From NCBI GenBank assembly GCA_024304875.1, contig JAMWZF010000062.1:1-12365 (forward strand): a DNA stretch of 12,365 nt, in the 5' to 3' direction. The position numbers were made by a program, and so were the translations under genes. The notes below the pieces were generated by a model that did not search any database, had not been told where the DNA came from, and saw only the letters and a program-made list of their open reading frames with translations. This document shows positions 7,146-12,365 of the stretch, one piece after another (within the stretch, counting starts at the first letter, position 1; each line of letters starts with the position of its first letter). This stretch comes from Paracoccaceae bacterium. Its GTDB lineage: Bacteria; Pseudomonadota; Alphaproteobacteria; Rhodobacterales; Rhodobacteraceae.

Positions 7146-7646
7146 ATGAGGGGTCTCTATCGCAGCCTGCTGCCGCATCCCTTCCTGACCATCATCCTCG
7201 CCCTGGTCTGGATCCTGCTGCAGAACGAGCTGACTGCGGGCATGGCCGTCTTCGGGCTGATCCTGGGGATCGTCATCCCCTGGATCACCTCGATCTGGTG
7301 GCCGGGCACGCCCAAGGCCTTCCGCATCCACCGGATGATCCCCTACACCTTCATCGTGCTCTGGGACATCATCGTCGCCAACATCGAGGTGGCCTGGATC
7401 GTCCTGACCGTACCCAATGCCAAGCTCAAGCCGGCCTGGATCGTCGTCCCTCTCGAACTGCGCCAGCCCGAGGCGATCACGGTCCTGGCGGGAACGATCA
7501 CGCTGACGCCCGGCACGGTCTCGGCCGACCTGTCGGACGAGGGGCACAGCCTTCTCGTCCACGTCCTGCATACCGACGACCCCGACAGCGTCCGCGACGA
7601 CATCAAGACCCGCTACGAACGCCGCCTGCTGGAGATCTTCTCATGA
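7146..7646 (+). CDS. mrpE: Na+(K+)/H+ antiporter subunit E (MrpE)
   Basis: A 166-residue protein with hydrophobic segments at about residues 11-29 and 33-50, and a third near 60-80, followed by a soluble C-terminal part. Typical MrpE features are the PHPFLTIILALVWILLQNEL start region, the VANIEVAWIVL segment, KPAWIVVPLELRQPEAITVL and ITLTPGTVSADLSDEGHSLL VH, the last two being the conserved core of the soluble half. Start at ATG 7146, one base after the mrpD stop, with GGAGG upstream at the end of mrpD. The stop codon overlaps the mrpF start (ATGA, 7643-7646). MrpE is needed for full stability of the complex in some bacteria and dispensable in others. Confidence 0.94.
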   Translation: MRGLYRSLLPHPFLTIILALVWILLQNELTAGMAVFGLILGIVIPWITSIWWPGTPKAFRIHRMIPYTFIVLWDIIVANIEVAWIVLTVPNAKLKPAWIVVPLELRQPEAITVLAGTITLTPGTVSADLSDEGHSLLVHVLHTDDPDSVRDDIKTRYERRLLEIFS

Positions 7647-7930
7647 GCACCGCCACGGCCTTCCTCGACATCGCCCTGATCGTCGCCTTCGTGGCCCTCG
7701 CGATCGGTCAACTTCTCTGCGTGGTACGCCTGTTCCGGGGGCCGACATCGGGCGACCGGGTCCTGGCCCTCGACACGCTTGTGATAAACGCCATCGGCCT
7801 TGTCGTGGTGCTGGGGATGACCCAAGGTGTCAAGGTCTACTTCGAGGTCTCCTTGCTGGTCGCCATGCTTGGCTTCGTCTCGACCGTGGCGCTGGCGCGG
7901 TTCATGCTGAGGGGGGACATCATCGAATGA
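7643..7930 (+). CDS. mrpF: Na+(K+)/H+ antiporter subunit F (MrpF)
   Basis: A 95-residue protein with three membrane helices (about residues 5-28, 44-60 and 66-88). The conserved MrpF loop VVRLFRGPTSGDRVLALDTL (27-46) is present; the aspartate in GDRVLALD belongs to the family signature. I chose the ATG at 7643 because it gives the normal family length and overlaps the mrpE stop by four bases; the same frame is open further upstream within mrpE, but that extension is only antisense-like noise in a high-GC gene. The stop overlaps the mrpG start (ATGA, 7927-7930). In characterised systems MrpF is a small membrane subunit at the edge of the complex. Confidence 0.95.
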   Translation: MSTATAFLDIALIVAFVALAIGQLLCVVRLFRGPTSGDRVLALDTLVINAIGLVVVLGMTQGVKVYFEVSLLVAMLGFVSTVALARFMLRGDIIE

Positions 7931-8319
7931 CTCTCCAGATCGTCGCCACCTATGCCGCCGCCGTCTGCCTGCTGATCGGGTCCGCCTTCGTCCTGATCGG
8001 CGTCATCGGCCTGCTGAAGTTCAACGACCCGATGACGCGGCTGCACGCGCCGACCAAGGTAGGCACCATCGGCATCGGGATGTTGCTGCTGGCCGCCATG
8101 CTGGTCGCCGCGGCCGAGGGGGACCCCTCGGCGCACGAGCTGCTGATCATGGCTTTCCTCTTCGCGACGGCTCCGGTCTCGGCCCACTTCATCGCCAAGG
8201 TCGCCATCCACCAGCAGTCCTGCGAGGCGCCCCCGCCGCCGCCGCGCGACGACACCTGGTCGACCCTCAATTCTCCGGATCGGAAGATGGCCGAAGGTCC
8301 GGCCTCAGGCGCCCCATAG
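7927..8319 (+). CDS. mrpG: Na+(K+)/H+ antiporter subunit G (MrpG)
   Basis: A 130-residue protein, the last of the mrp operon. It has three membrane helices (about residues 5-28, 44-64 and 72-92) and the MrpG signature GVIGLLKFNDPMTRLHAPTK followed by VGTIGIG (25-52). The conserved APVSAHFIAKVA lies at about 81-92. After it comes a longer polar, proline-rich tail (CEAPPPPPRDDTWSTLNSPDRK and on to residue 130) that is not part of the conserved domain. The ATG overlaps the mrpF stop. The last 15 bases overlap the end of the convergent exoD-like gene, so the tail-coding DNA is shared between both strands. No T-rich terminator follows the operon. Confidence 0.94.
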   Translation: MTLQIVATYAAAVCLLIGSAFVLIGVIGLLKFNDPMTRLHAPTKVGTIGIGMLLLAAMLVAAAEGDPSAHELLIMAFLFATAPVSAHFIAKVAIHQQSCEAPPPPPRDDTWSTLNSPDRKMAEGPASGAP

Positions 8320-8919
8320 CACCAGCCCGGCCACGGTGGCGGCGATCCAGAGGTAACCGACCGCGACAAGCCGGCCGTCCTTGGCCAGGATGCCGAAGGC
8401 GAAAAGCGCGACGGGCAGCCCCATCATCGGCGCCGCCACCGGAATCGCGCCGAGGATCAGCAGCGATCCGCCCGAGACCATGAGGATCACCGCAATCGCC
8501 CCGATGGACCAGGGGCTGTCGGTCAGGACGGTCCAGCGCGGGTGCAAGTGCCGTCTCAGCCATTCGGCCAGAGGCATGATGCGCTCGGTCATGCGGCTGA
8601 CCCGGTCCGCCGGGATGCACCTCTTGCCGAGAAACCGGGGCAGCCAGATCCCTCCGCGGCCCAGCAGCATCTGGAGGCCGATGATGGCCACGAGAGCCCC
8701 CAGCGCACCGCCCACGCCCGGAATCATGCCGATGGGCAGCACCATCAGGATCGCGACCGCCAACAGCAGCGGCGCGTGTCCCTGGGCGCCGATCTCGCGC
8801 ACGAAGTGGTCGACCGAGACGTCGTCCTTGCCCTCGGCGAGGTCGTGCAGCCGGTCCACCAGCCGCCGCACGGCGGCCGGGCCGGTGCCGATGTCGCTGT
8901 CTTCGGTCTGAGCGGTCAT
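8305..8919 (-). CDS. exoD: ExoD-family membrane protein (exopolysaccharide-related)
   Basis: A 204-residue integral membrane protein of the ExoD family, named after a Sinorhizobium meliloti gene affecting exopolysaccharide production and alkali tolerance. Visible family features are the polar N-terminus with LVDRLHDLAEGKDDVSVDHF (20-39), the conserved GAQGHAPLLLAVAILMVLPIGMIPGVG (44-70), the LGRGGIWLPRFLGKR stretch and four or five helices ending with FAFGILAKDGRLVAVGYLW. The start at 8919 is the first ATG in this conserved layout; no strong Shine-Dalgarno is seen. It lies 50 bases downstream of mtlK on the same strand and overlaps the 3' end of mrpG by 15 bases on the opposite strand. The alkaline-sensitivity phenotype of exoD mutants gives a tentative link to the adjacent Mrp antiporter. 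Molecular function remains unproven in the family. Confidence 0.85.
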   Translation of the reverse strand: MTAQTEDSDIGTGPAAVRRLVDRLHDLAEGKDDVSVDHFVREIGAQGHAPLLLAVAILMVLPIGMIPGVGGALGALVAIIGLQMLLGRGGIWLPRFLGKRCIPADRVSRMTERIMPLAEWLRRHLHPRWTVLTDSPWSIGAIAVILMVSGGSLLILGAIPVAAPMMGLPVALFAFGILAKDGRLVAVGYLWIAATVAGLVLWGA

Positions 8920-8969
8920 GACCCAGACCTAGGGGCCGGTCCCCGTCGGGCAACTGTTCTGGGGCGTGG

Positions 8970-10433
8970 TCAGCCCTTGACGTAGGTCCGCAGCGCGGTC
9001 CGCGCGCCAGCCGACCAGATCAGCGCCAGCCAGCGCCCGAAGGCCTCGGCAAACCGCCGGTCGGCACCGAGGTCGCCGTAGATCTGCCGCTGCGCCAGCC
9101 AGGCGTCGGGGTCGTCCCTGGCGGCCGTAGCGGCGGCGGTCAGGGCGGGCCAGGAGGGGTCGTTGGGTTCGATGACCGTGCCGTCCTCGCGCGTGCCTTC
9201 GCACATTCGCGCCCAGAGCGCCTCGACCAGCGCCAGTCCTTCGACCGAACCGCCGGCCGCCTGCGCATCCCGCAGGATCGGCAGGACGAAGCCGGTGTGC
9301 CGCGAGGACCCGTCGAAGGCGACGCGCCGGGTCGTGTCCCGGATCTGGGGGTTCGAGAAGCGGCTGACGATCAGCTCCAGGTACTCCGCCGGGGTCCGGT
9401 CCGGGACGGCGTGGACGTAAGGGACGATCTCGTCCGTCTCCACCTTGCGGAAGAAGGGCGCGATGTCGGGGTCGGCCATGCAGTCGGCGATGGTCGGGAC
9501 CGAGAGGATCTCGCCCGCGTTGGCCAGCACCTGGTGCCCGGCGTTCAGGACGCGGATCTTCATGCTCTCGTAGGCGTGGACGTCGTCCGTGATCGTGGCG
9601 CCCACCTCCTCCCACGCCGGGCGGCCGGCGCAGAAGGCGTCCTCGATCACCCACTGGCGGAAGTTCTCGTGCGTCACCGGCGCGGCGTCCTCCACCCCGA
9701 GGTCCGCCGCGCGGGCGATTTCGTTGGGCCCGGTGGCGGGGACGATGCAGTCGACCATGGAGTTGGGGAAGGTGACTTCCGCGTCGATCCAGTCGGCGAG
9801 GGCGGAGTCCGACAGCCGGGCGAGGCCGACGACCGTCGCCCGGGTGATCCCGCCGTTGCCCTGCAGGTTGTCGCAGCTTTGCACGGTGAACGGCCCGTGG
9901 CCCGCGTCGCGCCGCGCCTTCAGCGCCGCGACGATGGCGCCGAAGGCAGTGCGCGGGGCAGCCGGGCTGGCGGCGTCATGGGCAATGTCCGGGTGGCTCT
10001 GGTCGAAGGCGCCGCTGGCATCGGTGTAATAACCGCCCTCGGTCACTGTCAGCGACACGATCCGGATGGCCGGGTCCGACATCTGCGCGATCAGGGGGCC
10101 GTTGCCCTCCTCGATCGGCAGGTAGTCGATCATCGCGCCGGTGACCTCGGCGCTGGTCCCCGCCGGGTCCAGCTCGATCAGCGTGGTCAGGCAGTCCTGC
10201 GCAATCAGCCTCTCGCGCATGGCGGCGTCGTAGGGGCGGACCCCGGCGCCGATGATGGCCCAGTCATGGGCCTGACCGGCCTGCATCAGCCGGTGCAGGT
10301 ACCAGGCCTGGTGCGCCCGGTGGAAGTTGCCGAGGCCGATATGCACGATCCCGGGCGTCAGCGCGGCGCGGTCGTAGCGGGGCCGGTCGATCCCCTCGGG
10401 AAGGGCGTCGATGGTGGCGTTGGATAGCTTCAT
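8970..10433 (-). CDS. mtlK: Mannitol 2-dehydrogenase / long-chain polyol dehydrogenase (MtlK-like)
   Basis: A 487-residue cytoplasmic enzyme of the polyol-specific long-chain dehydrogenase family, which oxidises D-mannitol (often also D-arabinitol or D-sorbitol) to the ketose using NAD+, with no metal. The N-terminal Rossmann domain has the dinucleotide motif HIGLGNFHRAHQAWY (31-45). The C-terminal domain carries KIRVLNAGHQVLA (292-304): Lys292, Asn297 and His300 match the catalytic Lys/Asn/His triad of Pseudomonas fluorescens mannitol 2-dehydrogenase. The CDNLQGNGG segment (187-195) and NSMVDCIVPATG (224-235) are also conserved. Length is normal. It begins 27 bases after the end of the SmoK-like ATPase gene, so it is part of the transporter operon, with a weak GGACGAGA upstream of its ATG. 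The exact substrate is inferred from the neighbours; fructuronate and tagaturonate reductases are related alternatives, less likely here. Confidence 0.92.
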   Translation of the reverse strand: MKLSNATIDALPEGIDRPRYDRAALTPGIVHIGLGNFHRAHQAWYLHRLMQAGQAHDWAIIGAGVRPYDAAMRERLIAQDCLTTLIELDPAGTSAEVTGAMIDYLPIEEGNGPLIAQMSDPAIRIVSLTVTEGGYYTDASGAFDQSHPDIAHDAASPAAPRTAFGAIVAALKARRDAGHGPFTVQSCDNLQGNGGITRATVVGLARLSDSALADWIDAEVTFPNSMVDCIVPATGPNEIARAADLGVEDAAPVTHENFRQWVIEDAFCAGRPAWEEVGATITDDVHAYESMKIRVLNAGHQVLANAGEILSVPTIADCMADPDIAPFFRKVETDEIVPYVHAVPDRTPAEYLELIVSRFSNPQIRDTTRRVAFDGSSRHTGFVLPILRDAQAAGGSVEGLALVEALWARMCEGTREDGTVIEPNDPSWPALTAAATAARDDPDAWLAQRQIYGDLGADRRFAEAFGRWLALIWSAGARTALRTYVKG

Positions 10434-10460
10434 GGTCTCGTCCGTCGAATGGGGGCCGGA

Positions 10461-11462
10461 TCAGAGGCGCAGGCCGTCGGCGCCGAACCGGTGGATGACA
10501 TCCTCGCGCGGGGTCAGGTGGATCGTGTCGCCATGCTTGAACCCGACCTCGCCGCCGGCGCGGACGGTGATCGTCTCGGCCAGGCCGGTGTCGTGGATGT
10601 GGAAGAAGGTGTCGGAGCCGAGGTGTTCCGACACGCCCACGGTGCCGGTCCAGACGCCGCCGCTGTCCGAGACCTCGATATGCTCGGGCCGGATGCCGAT
10701 GGTGTGGGCGTCGTGCTTCTGCGCCTCGGCGCCCTCGATCAGGTTCATCTTGGGCGAGCCGATGAAGCCCGCGACGAAGGTGTTGCGCGGCGCCTTGTAG
10801 AGTTCGAGCGGCGAGCCGACCTGTTCGATCACCCCGGCGCGCAGGACCACGATCTTGTCGGCCATGGTCATCGCCTCGACCTGGTCGTGGGTGACATAGA
10901 TCATCGTCGTGGCCAGGCGTTTGTGCAGCTCGGAAATCTCCAGCCGCATGCCGACCCGCAGCGCGGCGTCGAGGTTCGACAAGGGCTCGTCGAAGAGAAA
11001 GGCCGCGGGTTCGCGCACGATGGCGCGGCCGATGGCGACCCGCTGGCGCTGCCCTCCCGAGAGCTGGCCGGGCCGCCGGTCGATGTAGTCCTTGAGGTTC
11101 AGCACCTCGGCTGCGGCGTTCACCCGGCGGTCGATCTCGGCCTGGTCCATCTTGGCCATCCGCAGGGGGAAGGCGATGTTCTTGCGAACCGACATATGCG
11201 GGTAGAGGGCGTAGGACTGGAAGACCATCGCGAGGCCGCGCTTGGCGGGCGGCGTGTCCGTGGCGACGGTGCCGTCGATCCGGATCTCGCCGGAGGTCAC
11301 GTCCTCCAGCCCCGCGATCAGGCGCAGCAGCGTGGACTTGCCGCAGCCCGAGGGGCCGACGAAGACCGCGAACTCGCCGTCCTCGATGGTCAGGTCCAGC
11401 GGCGGGATGACGTTCACGTCTCCGAAGCTCTTGGTCACCTTGTCGAGGGTGATGCGTCCCAT
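10461..11462 (-). CDS. smoK: Polyol ABC transporter ATP-binding protein (SmoK/MalK-UgpC type)
   Basis: A 333-residue ATPase that powers sugar-alcohol import. Walker A is GPSGCGKST (36-44), the Q-loop is Gln82 in VFQSYALYPHM, the ABC signature is LSGGQRQRVAIGRA (134-147), Walker B is FLFDEP (155-160) with catalytic Glu159, the D-loop is SNLD (162-165), and the switch histidine is His192 in VTHDQVEAMT. After about residue 235 comes the MalK-type regulatory OB-fold domain (IGIRPEHIEVS and GGEVGFKHGDTIHLTP). This marks it as the CUT1 sugar class. AAGGAG lies 7 bases before the ATG at 11462. It follows the permease gene by 12 bases and precedes mtlK by 27, the order known from the Rhodobacter sphaeroides smo operon, except that no smoS lies between. 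The polyol specificity is inferred from mtlK; maltose or glycerol-3-phosphate homologues share the same motifs. Confidence 0.92.
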   Translation of the reverse strand: MGRITLDKVTKSFGDVNVIPPLDLTIEDGEFAVFVGPSGCGKSTLLRLIAGLEDVTSGEIRIDGTVATDTPPAKRGLAMVFQSYALYPHMSVRKNIAFPLRMAKMDQAEIDRRVNAAAEVLNLKDYIDRRPGQLSGGQRQRVAIGRAIVREPAAFLFDEPLSNLDAALRVGMRLEISELHKRLATTMIYVTHDQVEAMTMADKIVVLRAGVIEQVGSPLELYKAPRNTFVAGFIGSPKMNLIEGAEAQKHDAHTIGIRPEHIEVSDSGGVWTGTVGVSEHLGSDTFFHIHDTGLAETITVRAGGEVGFKHGDTIHLTPREDVIHRFGADGLRL

Positions 11463-11474
11463 GTCACTGGCTCC

Positions 11475-12305
11475 TTATTTGACCGCGCCGAAGGTGAGGC
11501 CGCGGACGAGTTGTTTCTGGCTGAACCAGCCGAGGATGAGGATCGGCGCGATGGCCATGGTCGAGGCCGCCGAGAGTTTCGCGTAGAACAGGCCCTCGGG
11601 CGAGGAGTAGCTGGCGATGAAGGCCGTCAGCGGGGCGGCGTCCACCGCCGTGAGGTTCAGCGTCCAGAAGGCCTCGTTCCACGCCAGGATGATGTTGAGC
11701 AGCACGGTCGAGGCGATGCCCGGAATGGCCATCGGCGTCAGGACGTACATGATCTCTTCCTTCAGCGAGGCGCCGTCCATGCGGGCCGCTTCCAGGATCT
11801 CGCCCGGGATCTCGCGGAAGTAGGTGTAGAGCATCCAGACGATGATCGGCAGGTTGATCAGCATCAGGATGATGACCAGCGCGATGCGGTTGTCGAGCAC
11901 GCCCAGCTGGATGCAGATCAGGTAGATCGGGTAGAGCACGCCGACCGCGGGAAGCATCTTGGTCGAGAGCATCCAGAGCAGGATGTCCTTGGTCCGCCTG
12001 GACGGCACGAAGGCCATCGACCAGGCGGCGGGCACCGCGATGATGATGCCGAGCAGGGTGGACCCGCCCGCGATGATGACCGAGTTCCACAGGAACCGCA
12101 TGTAGTTCGACCGCTCCTGCACGACGGCGTAGTTCTCCAGCGTCCAGTCGAAGTTCAGGAAGATCGGCGGGTCCGCGACGGCCTGCGCCTCGGTCTTGAA
12201 GCTGGTCAGGATGGTCCAGAGGATCGGGAAGAAGATCAGAAGGCCGACGGCCCAGGCGATGACGGTGAAGATCGCCTTCTTCTGCGGAGTGACGGCACGG
12301 GCCAT
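11475..12305 (-). CDS. smoG: Polyol ABC transporter permease (SmoG/MalG type)
   Basis: A 276-residue inner-membrane permease with six predicted helices (about residues 12-34, 72-96, 108-132, 140-160, 193-215 and 245-262). The cytoplasmic EAA loop that docks to the ATPase is EAARMDGASLKEEIMYVLTP (172-191), with the glycine at 178. The N-terminus and the LKTEAQA-like FKTEAQAVADPP segment after helix 1 match the MalG half of CUT1 transporters. The start at 12305 has GGAGGAG 8 bases upstream. The gene ends with TAA at 11477-11475, which overlaps the ribosome-binding site of the ATPase gene. The partner permease (SmoF-like) and the periplasmic binding protein (SmoE-like) are expected beyond the right edge; only a possible tail of the former is visible. 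Confidence 0.9.
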   Translation of the reverse strand: MARAVTPQKKAIFTVIAWAVGLLIFFPILWTILTSFKTEAQAVADPPIFLNFDWTLENYAVVQERSNYMRFLWNSVIIAGGSTLLGIIIAVPAAWSMAFVPSRRTKDILLWMLSTKMLPAVGVLYPIYLICIQLGVLDNRIALVIILMLINLPIIVWMLYTYFREIPGEILEAARMDGASLKEEIMYVLTPMAIPGIASTVLLNIILAWNEAFWTLNLTAVDAAPLTAFIASYSSPEGLFYAKLSAASTMAIAPILILGWFSQKQLVRGLTFGAVK

Positions 12306-12308
12306 GAC

Positions 12309-12354
12309 TTAGCTCCTCCCGTCCCGGGCCTGACCCGGGATCTCTGTGGTGGCG
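12309..12354 (-). CDS. Possible C-terminal tail of the upstream permease (SmoF-like), partial
   Basis: Reading leftward, an open frame ends at TAA (12311-12309), three bases before the permease ATG. The visible residues are about SATTEIPGQARDGRS. The position and spacing fit the end of the gene expected upstream in the operon, but 15 residues carry no recognisable motif and part of the sequence is a palindrome. Bases to the right of 12354 look like adapter, so no further protein can be read. Low confidence. Confidence 0.3.
12322..12340. repeat. GC-rich perfect inverted repeat with 5-base loop
   Basis: TCCCGGG (12322-12328) and CCCGGGA (12334-12340) are perfectly complementary around CCTGA. 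There is no T run, so it is not a standard terminator. Its place between two operon genes, within the possible tail of the upstream gene, resembles short dispersed palindromes of alphaproteobacteria or an mRNA-stabilising stem. The structure is certain; the role is inferred. Confidence 0.6.
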
Positions 12355-12365
12355 CTGTCTCTTAT
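12355..12365. other. Probable sequencing-adapter residue (Tn5/Nextera mosaic end)
   Basis: The last 11 bases, CTGTCTCTTAT, are identical to the first 11 bases of the hybrid mosaic end used in tagmentation libraries (CTGTCTCTTATACACATCT). Neither native Tn5 end gives all 11: the outer end begins CTGACTCTTAT and the inner end CTGTCTCTTGA. Its location exactly at the window edge makes adapter carry-over the best explanation. Confidence 0.75.

Noticed and set aside
5591..7147. A 518-codon open frame opposite mrpD
   Set aside because: Same type of antisense shadow: low-complexity charged composition and no motif, while the plus strand encodes an intact MrpD.
8932..8944. GGGG/CCCC stem between mtlK and exoD as a terminator
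   Set aside because: The stem is only four base pairs and no T run follows on either strand.

Overview
The window is high-GC DNA with tightly packed genes. It looks like an alphaproteobacterium, most likely a Rhodobacterales/Roseobacter-type organism. The reasons are a mannitol/sorbitol ABC transporter set linked to an MtlK-type polyol dehydrogenase, a fused MrpA-MrpB antiporter subunit, and an NsrR gene linked to a small protein I recognise as DUF6522-like. This placement is inferred from gene content, not from a marker gene.

Layout. (1) 1-1607, minus strand: an apparent operon reading from the right, nsrR (an Rrf2-type nitric-oxide sensor), then a DUF6522-like protein, then a DoxX-like multi-pass membrane protein cut off by the left edge. 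(2) 1608-1694: divergent control region with a 23-bp imperfect palindrome that closely matches the classical NsrR operator. (3) 1695-2359: a decayed zone. It holds the first half of a group III truncated haemoglobin gene, a short 3' remnant of an IS3-type transposase, and about 260 bases with no recognisable gene. (4) 2360-8319, plus strand: a complete mrp operon (mrpAB-C-D-E-F-G), with each gene abutting or overlapping the next, encoding a multisubunit Na+(K+)/H+ antiporter of the inner membrane. (5) 8305-8919, minus: an ExoD-family membrane protein whose 3' end overlaps mrpG tail to tail. (6) 8970-12305, minus: the distal part of a polyol uptake operon, membrane permease (SmoG-like), ATPase (SmoK-like) and mannitol dehydrogenase (MtlK-like). 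The binding protein and first permease would lie beyond the right edge.

How it works together. The left module would respond to NO: the NsrR Fe-S cluster is damaged by NO, repression is lifted, and both directions from the palindrome are expressed. The haemoglobin on the rightward side is broken, so only the leftward nsrR/DUF6522/membrane-protein arm remains functional. The central module exchanges cytoplasmic Na+/K+ for external protons. The right module imports a polyol and oxidises it to a ketose.

The last 11 bases match the hybrid Tn5/Nextera mosaic end. The right edge therefore probably carries sequencing-adapter residue and marks a contig end. I saw no CRISPR array, complete RNA gene or intact mobile element. 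The best candidate for something under-described is the NsrR-linked DUF6522/DoxX-like pair.
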